The notes below the pieces were generated by a model. The model worked only from the letters and a program-made list of their open reading frames with translations, did not search any database and had not been told where the DNA came from. A stretch of DNA of 41,762 bases, from the NCBI GenBank assembly GCA_036394575.1, contig DASWEY010000038.1, forward strand, positions 1 to 41,762. Reading direction: 5' to 3'. A program made the translations under genes and the position numbers. Each line of letters starts with the position of its first letter. Position 1 is the stretch's first letter. Source of the stretch: UKL13-2 sp036394575. Lineage in GTDB: Bacteria; Pseudomonadota; Gammaproteobacteria; Burkholderiales; Usitatibacteraceae. This document shows, one piece after another, positions 8,469 to 19,363 of this stretch.

Positions 8469-8520
8469 CGCAGTCACAAAAAAACAGGGCCTTGGGGGCC
8501 CTGTTTTTTTTATGACTGCG
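8469..8520. terminator. bidirectional intrinsic terminator
   Basis: A GC-rich hairpin (ACAGGGCC, short loop, GGGCCCTGT) with a run of A on the left and a run of T on the right, so it can stop transcription from both sides. The symmetry extends further: CGCAGTCA (8469-8476) pairs with TGACTGCG (8513-8520). It sits between the convergent acetyltransferase and TonB receptor genes. Confidence 0.93.
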
Positions 8521-8541
8521 TTGTTGATGTTGAAGAGGGCT

Positions 8542-11013
8542 TTAAAACGAGTAGCTGACCCTTGCGTAGTAATAGCCGCCATTGATGCCGATCGGCGAGA
8601 AGCTGGGATAGATCGTGACCGCCGCATTGTCCAGACCTGCCCGCTGGGCCGCCAGCAAACCGGGGCTGACCTTGTTCGGGTACTGATTGAACAGATTGTT
8701 CGCACCCACCGACACGGTCACCGATTTGGTCAGCTGGTTGGAAACCTCGAGATCGGTGATGGCCTTGCGCGTGATGGTGGTCTTGAAATACTGGCCACCG
8801 TCTTCGGTGCCGTATTCCGAAGATGGGCCGTAGATCGTTTCACGCAGATTGACCGTCCAGGCACCGAGTTTCCACAGCGCCGACAAATTGATGCGGTACT
8901 TCGGCGTGGCCGTTTCCAGATCAGATATCGCCGTCGCATCCAGCAAGGTCTGCGGCAGCAATTGCGCGGGCGCCTGGTTGATCTTGGTGACTTCGACCTT
9001 GTTGTAGTTGCCTGCCAGACCCCAATCGACACGGCCATAGGGACCATAGTTGCTGGCATAGCTCAGCACCAGTTCCGCGCCGGTGCTCTTGGTGTCGGCC
9101 GCATTGGAAAAGATGTTGATGCCGGTGAAGGTTACGGTCGGGTCCAGCACATTGCCGTTGGCCAGAATCGCCGCCGTAACCGCCGGCGAATTGACGGCGC
9201 CGCCGGAACCGTACAGCGCGCCGCTGCCCACAATGCGCTTCTTGATCTTGATCTGGTAACCGTCCAGGGTGACCGTCATCTTGTCGATGGGATGCGCCAC
9301 GAAACCGAGGCTGAAGTTTTGCGATTTCTCCGCCTGCAGACCATCAACGCCGACCAGCTTGGCGCCGGCCGAATTCGGCGCCAATTGCACAAAGGCCGAG
9401 GTCGGCGACACATTGGTGGCCGAGTAATATTCCTCGGCCAGGGTCGGCGCGCGGAAGCCGTTGCTGATCGTGCTGCGCATCGCGAATGCCGGCGTGAAGT
9501 CGTAGCGGCCGGTCAATTTGCCGACGGTGGCGCTGCCGAAGTCGCTGTAGTGCTCAAAGCGTGCGGCTGCATCGAGCTTCAATTTTTCGATCGGCGAACC
9601 GGCGAAGTCCACATAACCCGAGTAGTTGGTGCGGCGATGCGAGCCCGCATCCGTCAGCGAGAAGCCGGGGAAGGATTGGGCACCTTCCTTGTAGCGCGAG
9701 GCCGCATCGCCGGGCCCGATGTCGTACTTGTCGGTGCGCTGCTCCAGGCCGACCGCTACCGTCAGCGGCGATTTCCAGCCGACGCTGAAATCGCGGCTGA
9801 AATCCAGGTTATTGGTCCATTGGCTGGCGATGAATTCGCCGGCGTGGAAATCCTTGGGCGTATAGCCGGTGTCGTTGTACAGGGAAACGTTGCCTGAATT
9901 GACCGTGCTGATTTCATGCTTGTCCTTGCCATAGACGCTGCTCAGGTCCCAGTTCCAGTCCGCCACCTTGCCCTTGACGCCGCCGGTGAAGGCGTAATCA
10001 TCTTCCTTGGTTTGTTCGCTTGGGTTGAAGCCCAATGGATAGAGGGCCGGCAAGCGCGTCGGCATGCGGTAATTCTCGTAGGCCTGCGCGCGCTTCTGTC
10101 CATAGGTCGCGGTGCTGTAGACCTCCACGCCGCCGCCCATATCAATGCCGGCATTGGCCGTCATCGTCGTCAGATGGACGCGCGGGTCGCCCGAGATATG
10201 GTTCACATAAGGGTAACCCGGCACCTGGGTCAGCTGTGGACTCGCCGCCAAATTGGCAGGGTCAATCACGCGCGGATCAATGCCGCCACGGTCGCTGCGG
10301 CCGCGGTATTTCGATTCGGCGCTGATGTTGAGGAAGGCGCGCTCGAAAGGCTTCAGACCCATATTGGCGGAAATATCCGCCGTACGTCCGCTGCCGTCGA
10401 AGGCCGTACGCTTTCCACCGTCGAAATATTTTCCTGCGGTCACGGTGACCGAGCCGCCCTGATCATAGTTTTTCAGGATGATGTTGATCACGCCGGCGAT
10501 GGCGTCCGAGCCATACTGGGCCGCGGCGCCTTCCAGCAACACTTCGATATGGTCGATTGCGGAAACCGGAATGAAGTTCAAATCCGCCGATGCGCCGCCC
10601 TGGAATGCGCCACCGAGCACGGCCAGGTTGGCGGTGCCATGGCGACGCTTGCCGTTGATCAGGATCAGGGCATGGTTGGGGCTGAGGCCGCGCAATTTTG
10701 CCGATAACGTCAGGTTGGCGGTATCACCACCGAATGCCTGCGCGGTAAACGAAGGGACGTTTTGCGCCATCGCCTGGATCAGGTCGGGCAGACCCGTTCT
10801 TTCCAGGGTACTGATATCGAGAACCTGAATCGGCGATGGGCTATCGACGGCTTTCAGGCCGGTAGTCCGCGTGCCGGTCACGATCACCGCATCGATTTTT
10901 TCCGGGACGGGGGCCGCCACGGCGCTGGTGGCGCCCGATGCGGCCTGCGCGCAGGCGAGACCGGACTGGACCGCGATTGCCAATAAACTTAATCTGCACA
11001 TCGTCTTCTTCAT
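8542..11013 (-). CDS. TonB-dependent outer-membrane receptor
   Basis: An 823-residue outer-membrane receptor. It starts with a signal peptide (MKKTMCRLSLL...CAQA), then a probable TonB box region (DAVIVTGTRTTG, about residues 42-53), a plug domain (KLRGLSPNHALILINGKRRH; VLLEGAAAQYGSDAIAGVINIIL) and a long beta-barrel. It ends in ARVSYSF, with the terminal phenylalanine typical of proteins handed to the BAM complex. It should import a large or scarce nutrient using TonB energy. The ligand is not predictable; the plug motif with INGKRRH is frequent in receptors for organic substrates as well as siderophores. It has its own upstream region of nearly 400 bases and shares a terminator with the plus-strand operon. 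Confidence 0.95.
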   Translation of the reverse strand: MKKTMCRLSLLAIAVQSGLACAQAASGATSAVAAPVPEKIDAVIVTGTRTTGLKAVDSPSPIQVLDISTLERTGLPDLIQAMAQNVPSFTAQAFGGDTANLTLSAKLRGLSPNHALILINGKRRHGTANLAVLGGAFQGGASADLNFIPVSAIDHIEVLLEGAAAQYGSDAIAGVINIILKNYDQGGSVTVTAGKYFDGGKRTAFDGSGRTADISANMGLKPFERAFLNISAESKYRGRSDRGGIDPRVIDPANLAASPQLTQVPGYPYVNHISGDPRVHLTTMTANAGIDMGGGVEVYSTATYGQKRAQAYENYRMPTRLPALYPLGFNPSEQTKEDDYAFTGGVKGKVADWNWDLSSVYGKDKHEISTVNSGNVSLYNDTGYTPKDFHAGEFIASQWTNNLDFSRDFSVGWKSPLTVAVGLEQRTDKYDIGPGDAASRYKEGAQSFPGFSLTDAGSHRRTNYSGYVDFAGSPIEKLKLDAAARFEHYSDFGSATVGKLTGRYDFTPAFAMRSTISNGFRAPTLAEEYYSATNVSPTSAFVQLAPNSAGAKLVGVDGLQAEKSQNFSLGFVAHPIDKMTVTLDGYQIKIKKRIVGSGALYGSGGAVNSPAVTAAILANGNVLDPTVTFTGINIFSNAADTKSTGAELVLSYASNYGPYGRVDWGLAGNYNKVEVTKINQAPAQLLPQTLLDATAISDLETATPKYRINLSALWKLGAWTVNLRETIYGPSSEYGTEDGGQYFKTTITRKAITDLEVSNQLTKSVTVSVGANNLFNQYPNKVSPGLLAAQRAGLDNAAVTIYPSFSPIGINGGYYYARVSYSF

Positions 11014-11390
11014 GTCTATCCCTTTCGGTAGATATTGAGTGCTGTAAATTGAATGCAGGCCGGTGATTTGATTAATGTCCTCGCGCAGACAAATTCATGG
11101 TGACTCTCAAGCTCACACTGGCTCGTAAGGTAATTAGCAGGGACCGTGCCAACCGCGCCCTAGACAGGCAGCGTCGGCGCGCCCTTTGGCAGGCTCCACG
11201 CAGTTGAGTCGGAGGAGGCGTCGCCGTTTTCTTCAATGGCGAACAGGGTGCGCAGCAGCGCGAGAGGACGTCGGGATGGCCGATGGAATTGTTTTCTGCA
11301 CGACCCGATCAGGATGCCGCTGAGGGCATGCCATCCTGTTTTGGTGCGTTCCTCCTTGCGGCACGCACCAGCATGGTCAGTCGCCGACCG
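11014..11390. other. intergenic region upstream of TonB receptor gene
   Basis: 377 bases between the receptor start and the end of the GST gene. No gene is supported. On the minus strand a frame without a start codon ends near 11160 and looks mildly coding-like (RRPLALLRTLFAIEE), which could be the relic of a lost gene. Promoter and operator sites of the receptor gene are expected here, but no clear Fur-type palindrome was found. Confidence 0.4.
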
Positions 11391-12029
11391 TTACTCTGCT
11401 GAAGGGAAGCGCCTTCCCCAGAAATCGACGAGCCGCGTATCGGCATCGACGCGCCGCACCACCTCCGCCATTTTCGGCGCCACAGCATAGAAACGCGAAC
11501 GCCAGGGACCAAAGCGCGAGACCACGGCCACGTAAAGATCCAGGACACTCAGCTCGTCGCCCAGCAGATAGCGCTGCGGCGAAATTTGCGCATCCATGTT
11601 CTGCCAGCAGAACGCGATGCGTTCATGAACGGCATCTACCACCGACTCACGCGCGGCCGGCGGCGCGCCGATGCGCGCGACATCGGGCTTGATCCAGTGC
11701 AGGGAATAGATAGCGGCGGAAACATACACCATCCAACGCAGGAACTGGTGGCGTTGCGCATCGCCAGGCGACGGAGCGAGCCGGGCTTGCGGGTGCCGGT
11801 CCGCGAGGTCGATGAGAATGGCCGCACTTTCCGTCATGATTTCTCCATCCGGAAAAATCAGCGTCGGGATCTGCCGCATCGGATTGCTGGCCGCGATCCG
11901 TTCCCGCGCCGCCGCTTCCACCCAGGTGGCACCCTCGATCAGGTCATAGGGTATGTCCAGCAATGTCAGTGCCGCCTCGACCGCTACCGAACCGGAGCCG
12001 GCGGCGCCGTACAGTTGCACAGGCTTCAT
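11391..12029 (-). CDS. glutathione S-transferase family protein
   Basis: A 212-residue protein with the GST layout. The N-terminal thioredoxin-like domain includes MKPVQLYGAAGSGSVAVEAALTLL and the glutathione-contact segment NPMRQIPTLIFPDGEIMTESAAIL (cis-proline region and the E-S-A-A-I loop). A helical C-terminal domain follows. The residue at the usual catalytic position in the first loop is serine (GSGSV), as in beta or theta-like enzymes. It probably conjugates or reduces small electrophiles in the cytoplasm; the substrate is unknown. The start is separated from the upstream acetyltransferase by a copy of the dispersed palindrome. Confidence 0.88.
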   Translation of the reverse strand: MKPVQLYGAAGSGSVAVEAALTLLDIPYDLIEGATWVEAAARERIAASNPMRQIPTLIFPDGEIMTESAAILIDLADRHPQARLAPSPGDAQRHQFLRWMVYVSAAIYSLHWIKPDVARIGAPPAARESVVDAVHERIAFCWQNMDAQISPQRYLLGDELSVLDLYVAVVSRFGPWRSRFYAVAPKMAEVVRRVDADTRLVDFWGRRFPSAE

Positions 12030-12046
12030 TTACCCTCGCTGGCAAA

Positions 12047-12129
12047 TAAAAAATCAAACTCAAGCACTGGCGCGGATTTCCGGCCATTTTTGGCCCAGAA
12101 GGCGCGCCAAATGGCGTTCTGCATATTTT
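12047..12129 (+). repeat. dispersed palindrome, copy 2
   Basis: Contains ACTGGCGCGG (left arm) and GCGCGCCAAATGGCGTTCTGC (12102-12122, right arm), with an inner CCATTTTTGGCC. It fills the gap between two minus-strand genes and ends exactly where the stop codon of the acetyltransferase gene begins. The asymmetric arm reads on the plus strand. Confidence 0.85.
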
Positions 12130-12654
12130 TCAATTGGCCGCCGAAAGATCGCACCACATATGCACTTTGGTCAGATATTGCCCGTCGACCGCGATCGCCA
12201 GCGGCTCGACGCCGAACACCGCAAATCCGCAGCGCTCGTAAAGGGCCTGCGCCCCGGCATTACCCTGCGTGACAGTGAGCTGCACCAGCTTGATACCGCC
12301 GCGCGCTTTCGCCTGTTCAAGCGCCGCCATCACCAGGCGCCGGCCTAGTCCAATGTTTCTGTATTCCGATGGCACATACATGCCGAACAGGGTGGCCTTG
12401 TGGCGCGCTTTCTCGCGCGTCTCGAACGACAGCCCGGCAACCCCGGCGAGGCGCGATTCCGCAAATGCGCCGAATACCATTTCATTTGCCAGCGCCGCCA
12501 TGTCGAGACGCGACTCCCACCAGGACAGCGGCAGCGCCGTACGCTCGGTCACGCTGGAGGTGAATGCGGCGGGATGACGGGCATAGGCGTCGAGCATCAA
12601 TTGTCGATAGCCGGGAGCATCAGGGGGAATGAGGCGGCGGATGGTTGCCATCAT
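12130..12654 (-). CDS. GNAT family N-acetyltransferase
   Basis: A 174-residue acetyltransferase. The acetyl-CoA binding motif is clear in LFGMYVPSEYRNIGLGRRLVMAAL (R-N-x-G-L-G-R), followed by VQLTVTQGNAGAQALYERCGF, the usual N-x-x-A-x-x-L-Y-x-x-x-G-F end of the fold. The acceptor molecule is unknown. Its start lies 21 bases from the end of the M48 protease gene, which is upstream on the same strand, so the two are probably co-transcribed. Confidence 0.9.
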   Translation of the reverse strand: MMATIRRLIPPDAPGYRQLMLDAYARHPAAFTSSVTERTALPLSWWESRLDMAALANEMVFGAFAESRLAGVAGLSFETREKARHKATLFGMYVPSEYRNIGLGRRLVMAALEQAKARGGIKLVQLTVTQGNAGAQALYERCGFAVFGVEPLAIAVDGQYLTKVHMWCDLSAAN

Positions 12655-12675
12655 TGGTCCATTAGCGGTTGAGCA

Positions 12676-14187
12676 CTAGGCAGGCAGCACCTGGTTCCAC
12701 CAGGCGTCGGCTGCCGCCTCACCACGCTTGCGGCGCAGATATCGATAACCGGTATTGGCGGCCGTCTCGGCGATGGCGCGGTCATTGTTCAAGGCAGTTT
12801 CCAGGTGCAGCAAACCATTCTCGTCTTCTTCAGCCAACAGGGCACAGCCATAAAAATATTCCGCGCGCGGAAACGGCCCGCCCGGCTGCGCAATCAGGTG
12901 GGCCAGAACCGGCTTGGCCGCCGCAAGTGATTCGAACTCGGCGGTCAGCAGGGCGCGCTCATGCAAATCGTGCAGGGGCATTGCGTCGAGCGGCTGCGCA
13001 GATAATTTTTTCAAGTCGCCCTTCGCGCGCGTCACGTACTGGTAGCGCGTCTCCCATTTGGTCTTCGATTCCTTCCACCAGGACTGGTCGAATTCATCGA
13101 TCAGCTGTTTGGCAAAGGGCCCCAGCAGCGCCTCGGCTGCCGTGCGTTCCACTGGCGGCGGAACGCGCTTGCGCTCCCCCATGGCCTCCACGCGGTCGCG
13201 CAGGCAGGGATGGGTATCGAGCAGGTCGGAATCCTCGCGCCAGGCCTCGGCGAGACGCTCCTCGTTTGCCCATTGTGAATAGCTGGCGGCGAATGCCATG
13301 CGCATCGAGGCATAGGGTTGAAAGGCCGGCTTGATGCGGACATCGGCCTGCTCATGGAAGGTCGACCAGTAATCCTGCGCGAACCAGCGGCCTGACAGTG
13401 CGGAACGCAGCAAACCGTCGGCACTGTGTTCGGTGCCGACCAGTTCACCGGCGGTGAGATCGGCCTCATATTCGTTCTGCCGCGACAGCACAAAGGTGTA
13501 GGCGTTGTAGACCGGCATGAAGCGCACCAGAGCATTGGCCATCAGCCCATGCGCAAAGCTGGCATCGGCATTGTCCCTGACCTTTTCGTAAAGCGCGCCC
13601 AGGGTGCGGCGCTGGCGATAGACCCAGGCGCCGATCTTGCCGTGCGCGCCGCAGAGATGCCCGTATTCATGGCCGATCACGGCCAGCATTTCCTTGGGCG
13701 CCACACCCAGCAGGAAAGGCAGGCCAAGAATCAGGTAGTTGACATGGCCGCCGAACAACCCGAAGCGCGGCCGCTGGACAATGGCGGCGTTGTAATCGCG
13801 ATCGATCAGCACATGATGGATCGGCGGCCCGCGCAGCTTGTGGCGCATCTTGTCGATCACCTCGAACAGTTTGGGCGCCTCGCTGCGGCCGATCTCGCGC
13901 CCTTCCGGTTTCGGCAGGCGCATCAGCAGCATGCGCAACACCACAAAGAACACCGGCAACATCATCAGCGCCAGAATGCCGACCTTGACCATGGCGGCCG
14001 CGTGATGGCGCCAGCTGGCGTGCACCAGAATCCAGTAGAGCAGCCCGGCAATGCCGCCGAGGGTCGCGAACAGGGCGACGTAGGCGGCGGCACTGATCGC
14101 CAGCACCTTGTTGCGAAAGGCCAGGGGCCGGCTCAGGGATTCCGCCTCGAGGCGGCGAATGAGCCCTTCATATTCATCGCGATCCAA
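12676..14187 (-). CDS. M48 family membrane metalloprotease
   Basis: A 503-residue zinc protease of the HtpX/Ste24 type. Two membrane helices lie at about residues 28-55 and 65-88. The zinc motif HEYGH is at about 173-177 and the third ligand is probably Glu241 in NEYEADLTAG. The C-terminal part is helical and charged and has no domain I recognise. Members of this family cut misfolded membrane proteins or act on peptides. The gene starts 54 bases after the ettA stop on the same strand. The long C-terminal extension makes it larger than classic HtpX (about 290 residues). Confidence 0.9.
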   Translation of the reverse strand: MDRDEYEGLIRRLEAESLSRPLAFRNKVLAISAAAYVALFATLGGIAGLLYWILVHASWRHHAAAMVKVGILALMMLPVFFVVLRMLLMRLPKPEGREIGRSEAPKLFEVIDKMRHKLRGPPIHHVLIDRDYNAAIVQRPRFGLFGGHVNYLILGLPFLLGVAPKEMLAVIGHEYGHLCGAHGKIGAWVYRQRRTLGALYEKVRDNADASFAHGLMANALVRFMPVYNAYTFVLSRQNEYEADLTAGELVGTEHSADGLLRSALSGRWFAQDYWSTFHEQADVRIKPAFQPYASMRMAFAASYSQWANEERLAEAWREDSDLLDTHPCLRDRVEAMGERKRVPPPVERTAAEALLGPFAKQLIDEFDQSWWKESKTKWETRYQYVTRAKGDLKKLSAQPLDAMPLHDLHERALLTAEFESLAAAKPVLAHLIAQPGGPFPRAEYFYGCALLAEEDENGLLHLETALNNDRAIAETAANTGYRYLRRKRGEAAADAWWNQVLPA

Positions 14188-14241
14188 TGCTTGCTCCTGT
14201 CGCCCCCTGCCGGGTCGGTCCGCTTTATTGGCAATCGGCCA

Positions 14242-15906
<1,665 letters not shown>

Positions 15907-16015
15907 TGGAATGCCGTCGGTTGTTGCGGGAAGACGCGTAGCTTACAGGAGCAAGGCGGGTTGCTGCATGACCGCGCGCCGGAAAGCCACGAACCCGGGC
16001 TGTTCTGCAAAGGAG

Positions 16016-16053
16016 AAATGCCCCGGACCCCGCGCCAATGCTGGTATTTGGCC
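16016..16053 (-). repeat. dispersed palindrome, partial copy 3
   Basis: Only one arm and the centre remain: AAATGCCCC, then CCGCGCCAATGCTGG. The outer arm with GAACGCCATTTGGCG is missing. It lies in the divergent gap between ettA and the next plus-strand gene. Confidence 0.7.
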
Positions 16054-16143
16054 ATTTGCCTGTCTCGTCCACAGACGGCACTTGACGTCCTGCCCGCGGT
16101 CGTTCCAGTATCTTCAACTGGACTTGTCAACACCGATTTCAAT

Positions 16144-16569
16144 ATGAGCGAAGATTCGCCCCTCAGCATCGAACAACTCCTCGCCGCGCTCGATATCGAG
16201 TGCCGCTTCCGACAGGCCAAGATCCGCCAGTCGGCTTCGATGAAAGACGTCATGCAGTTGAAGGATCTTGAACTGCGCGACGAGGTGCGCACCCGTACCC
16301 ACGAAATCGCCGGGCCCAAGGCGCTGGAAAACACGGCCGAAAAACGCATGCGCGAACTGCTCGACGGGCACCTGATGGATTTGCGCGGCCAGCGCGAGGT
16401 GGCGGCGCTGGATGCCCTGCGCAGCCAGTTCCTGCACCGCGAGTGGGTCTTCCTCAAGGCCGCGTTCCCCCTGCTCTATCGCGAGGCGGAAATCGAATCG
16501 GAAAAGCTGATCATCCGTCTGGAGCGCGAAACCGAATCCCGCCGCAAGCGGATGCGCGGCAAGAGCTGA
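16144..16569 (+). CDS. hypothetical protein, charged and helical
   Basis: A 141-residue cytoplasmic protein from the ATG at 16144 (MSEDSPLSIEQLL). It is almost wholly helical in character and rich in R, E and K. Long stretches have heptad-like spacing (LKDLELRDEVRTRTHEI; LLYREAEIESEKLIIRLERETESRRKRM), so a coiled coil is likely. No motif or family is recognised. High-GC codon use matches its core neighbours and the reading frame is long, so it is probably a real gene. It stands alone between ettA (divergent) and the ABC-2 exporter. Confidence 0.65.
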   Translation: MSEDSPLSIEQLLAALDIECRFRQAKIRQSASMKDVMQLKDLELRDEVRTRTHEIAGPKALENTAEKRMRELLDGHLMDLRGQREVAALDALRSQFLHREWVFLKAAFPLLYREAEIESEKLIIRLERETESRRKRMRGKS

Positions 16570-16757
16570 GCGTCGCTTGTCCATTTCCCCGCGGCTGCGT
16601 GGATTCTCGCCGTTACCCGAGCAAATGTCTGTTTGGCGATCCGCCGTTCACGCCGCCCAACAGCCATTGGCGCAATTGCCGCTGCGCTCCGTCTGATTGC
16701 CGCCCCCGGATCGGCAGCTTTGTCTAATATGGCTGCATTCCAACCCGGGAGAGGCGC

Positions 16758-17681
16758 ATGCTGCAAGCAAACCAACTCACCAAAACCTATGGCGATCACA
16801 CCGTGGTGGCCGGGGTCTCGCTGCATGTAACCGCCGGCGAAATCATCGGCCTGCTGGGCCCCAATGGCGCCGGCAAGACCACCACGATCTCGATGCTGTG
16901 CGGGCTCACGCCGGCGGACAGCGGCACTGTCGTCATCGATGGAAAGTCGATGCACGACGACATCAACGCGGCCAAACGCCGCATCGGCCTGGTACCGCAG
17001 GACATCGCCTTATACGAAACCCTGTCCGCCATCCGCAATCTGGAAACCTTCGGCGCCTTGTATGGGCTCCGCGGCGGCGAATTGAAGCAGCGCGCCGGCG
17101 ATGCGCTGGAAATGGTCGGCCTCGCCGATCGCGCCGGCGACAAGCCCGCCACCTTTTCCGGCGGCATGAAGCGCCGGCTCAATATCGCCTGCGCCCTGGT
17201 GCACAATCCCGACATCCTGCTGCTCGATGAGCCGACTGTCGGCATCGACCCGCAAAGCCGCAACGCCATTTTCGACAACCTCGAAAGCCTCAAGGCACGC
17301 GGCAAGGCGCTGATCTACACCACCCACTACATGGAAGAGGTCGAACGGCTCTGCGATCGCGTGGTGATCATGGATCATGGCAGAGTGATCGCCAGCGACA
17401 CCCTGGCCGGCCTGTACCGGCAGCTGCCGGCCGCGCAATCGCTGACCGTTGAACTCGAAGGCACGGTCAATGTGACGGCGCTGTCGCGCGAAGCCGGCGT
17501 CAAAAACGTGCAACAACAGAACGGCCGCCTGATTGTCGGCATGGACGATCTTGCCGCCACCTCGGCGCCGGTGCTGGCCTGGCTGGCGGCGCGCGGCCAT
17601 CGCGTCAACCATATCGCCTCGGACCGCGCCAATCTGGAAAGCCTGTTTCTCAATCTCACCGGCCGCCAATTGCGCGACTGA
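16758..17681 (+). CDS. ABC-2 type transporter, ATP-binding protein
   Basis: A 307-residue ATPase. Walker A GPNGAGKTT is at about 34-42, the Q-loop is in GLVPQDIALYETL, the signature is FSGGMKRRLNIA (about 133-144), Walker B is ILLLDEPTVGID and the H-loop is TTHYMEE. A C-terminal extension of about 90 residues follows, as in DrrA/CcmA-like exporters. It should drive the permease encoded 28 bases downstream. GGGAGAGG precedes the ATG. Confidence 0.93.
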   Translation: MLQANQLTKTYGDHTVVAGVSLHVTAGEIIGLLGPNGAGKTTTISMLCGLTPADSGTVVIDGKSMHDDINAAKRRIGLVPQDIALYETLSAIRNLETFGALYGLRGGELKQRAGDALEMVGLADRAGDKPATFSGGMKRRLNIACALVHNPDILLLDEPTVGIDPQSRNAIFDNLESLKARGKALIYTTHYMEEVERLCDRVVIMDHGRVIASDTLAGLYRQLPAAQSLTVELEGTVNVTALSREAGVKNVQQQNGRLIVGMDDLAATSAPVLAWLAARGHRVNHIASDRANLESLFLNLTGRQLRD

Positions 17682-17709
17682 ACCATTGCCGACACGACAA
17701 GGGAACCCC

Positions 17710-19023
17710 ATGAATATCTCGATGAACGCCCTGCGCGCTCTGGTGCGCAAGGACCTGATCCTGTATTTCTCCAACCGTCGCTCGCTGCTGATCACCCTGC
17801 TGGCGCCGATCCTGATCGCCGCTTTTTTCGGCTCGCTGTTTGGCGCCGGCAATGCCAAACCCTCGCGCATCCCGATTGCGGTGGTCGATCTCGACAACAG
17901 CGCGGTCACCGGGAAAATCGTCGCCGCCATGCAGGCCGACGCCACGCTCGATGTGCAGCCGATGGCGGAGACGGCCGCGCGCGAACTGGTGCTGAAGGGC
18001 AAGATGCGCGCCGCCGTGGTGTTCCCGGCAAATTTCGGCGCGGACGCGAGCCGCGCCATGTTCCGCAATATCGACAAGCCGCAGGTGCGCATCGACTACG
18101 ACCCCTCGCAAAGCATCACCTTGCAGGTGGTCAATGGCGTGCTCGCCCAGCACATCATGAAAGCCGTATCGCAGACCATGTTCAGTGGCGATGGCGCGAA
18201 TCCACCGCTGGCCAGCGCCCGCGAGGATGTCGGTAAATCCGCCGCCATGAGCGAGACCGAAAAACGCGACTTGCTCGGCTTGTTCGACAGCGTCGAACGT
18301 GTGCAGACGCGTTTTTCCCTGGACAAGACGACCGGCGCCGGCACCGCCGGCAAGGGCGGCATGGGCGGCTTCGAATTGCCCTTCACCACCAAGGCCGAGG
18401 CGGTGATGTCGAACCGCGACAGCAAGTACAACGGCTATTCGCAATCCTTCGCCGGGATGAGCGTGCAGTTCATCCTGTTCATGGGTATCGATCTCGGCGT
18501 AGGGCTTTTGCTGGCACGCCGCCTCGGCCTGTGGAAGCGCCTGCGCTCGGCGCCGATTTCACGCTCGCTGCTGTTGCTCAGCGCGATGGCCAGCACTACT
18601 CTCATCGCCAGTCTGCTGATGCTGTGCATCTACGCGGCGGCCATCGCCTTCTTCGGTGTGCGCATCGAGGGCAGTATCGCCGGCTTTCTCGGCATGGTCC
18701 TGTCCTTCGGCCTGCTCACCGCCACTTTCGGTCTGCTGATCGCCGCCCTCGGCAAAACGCCCGAAGCCACGCGTGGCCTCGCGGTGCTCGCCACCCTGCT
18801 GCTGGTGATGCTGGGGGGCGCCTGGGTGCCCAGCTTCATCTTCCCCGAATGGTTGCAGACAGTCTCGCTGGCGATACCGACTCGCTGGGCCATCGACGGC
18901 CTGACCGCGATGACCTGGCGCGGCCTTGATTTCAGCGCCGCCATCGCGCCGATCGCGGCAACGCTGGGCTTTTCGCTGCTGTTCGGCGCCGTTGCGATCT
19001 GGCGATTTGATTGGGAGGAGTAG
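17710..19023 (+). CDS. ABC-2 type transporter, permease protein
   Basis: A 437-residue membrane protein. One helix near residues 22-45 (LLITLLAPILIAAFFGSLFG) is followed by a large periplasmic region of about 200 residues and then five or six helices, the layout of YhiH/DrrB-like ABC-2 permeases. The loop sequence PIAVVDLDNSAVTGKI is typical of this group. The conserved end region includes LGGAWVPSFIFPEWLQTVSLAIPTRWAIDGL. With the upstream ATPase it forms an exporter; such pairs move drugs, lipids or polysaccharides, and the cargo is unknown here. The ATG at 17710 is the first fitting start; an earlier in-frame start would overlap the ATPase gene. Confidence 0.92.
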   Translation: MNISMNALRALVRKDLILYFSNRRSLLITLLAPILIAAFFGSLFGAGNAKPSRIPIAVVDLDNSAVTGKIVAAMQADATLDVQPMAETAARELVLKGKMRAAVVFPANFGADASRAMFRNIDKPQVRIDYDPSQSITLQVVNGVLAQHIMKAVSQTMFSGDGANPPLASAREDVGKSAAMSETEKRDLLGLFDSVERVQTRFSLDKTTGAGTAGKGGMGGFELPFTTKAEAVMSNRDSKYNGYSQSFAGMSVQFILFMGIDLGVGLLLARRLGLWKRLRSAPISRSLLLLSAMASTTLIASLLMLCIYAAAIAFFGVRIEGSIAGFLGMVLSFGLLTATFGLLIAALGKTPEATRGLAVLATLLLVMLGGAWVPSFIFPEWLQTVSLAIPTRWAIDGLTAMTWRGLDFSAAIAPIAATLGFSLLFGAVAIWRFDWEE

Positions 19024-19135
19024 CGGCAGCGTCACGAGTGGAGGTAACCGCAAAAAAACGCTGTCGCCCCGGCGAAGGCCGAGGTCCGATTTACGTTAGC
19101 GGGTCGTGGCCTTTGCCATGGCGACATCTCGTTGT

Positions 19136-19220
19136 TGTAGGGTGGGCAACGCGCAGCGTGCCCACGCGGTTGGCGGTGGCGAACATCGATGGTGGGCAAC
19201 CTGCGCTCTTGCCCACCCTA
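19136..19220. repeat. GTGGGCA inverted repeat
   Basis: TAGGGTGGGCAA (19137-19148) is mirrored by TTGCCCACCCTA (19208-19219), with further GTGGGCA/TGCCCAC units in between. A related, shorter element is at 40186-40219. Both stand next to a copy of the larger dispersed palindrome. Confidence 0.75.
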
Positions 19221-19221
19221 T

Positions 19222-19320
19222 GGAAATCAAAAACCAAACTCCAGCATTGGCGCGGCGTTTGGAGCACAAATGCCTCAAACACCTCGCCAAATGGCGTTCT
19301 ACGCTTTTTTATTCGCGTTT
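19222..19320 (+). repeat. dispersed palindrome, copy 4
   Basis: A full copy: AACTCCAGCATTGGCGCGG on the left, CGCCAAATGGCGTTCTACG on the right, followed by a T-rich tail. It stands directly upstream of the truncated HEPN gene, close to the point where homology to that family stops. Confidence 0.85.
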
Positions 19321-19363
19321 TAAAACCTGGGGCGGCACAGGGAAATATGACGCTGGCGCACCA

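Noticed and set aside
8512..9897. 461-codon plus-strand ORF opposite the TonB receptor
   Set aside because: It begins inside the terminator and reads as an R/G/H-rich shadow; the receptor on the other strand is complete.
11160..11390. Minus-strand frame ending RRPLALLRTLFAIEE...PTLPV
   Set aside because: Looks mildly coding-like but has no start codon and no recognised family; it is mentioned only as a possible relic.
19106..19363. N-terminal extension of the HEPN stump
   Set aside because: This part is translated dispersed repeat (GTGGGCA element and palindrome copy 4) and does not resemble the family's N-terminus.
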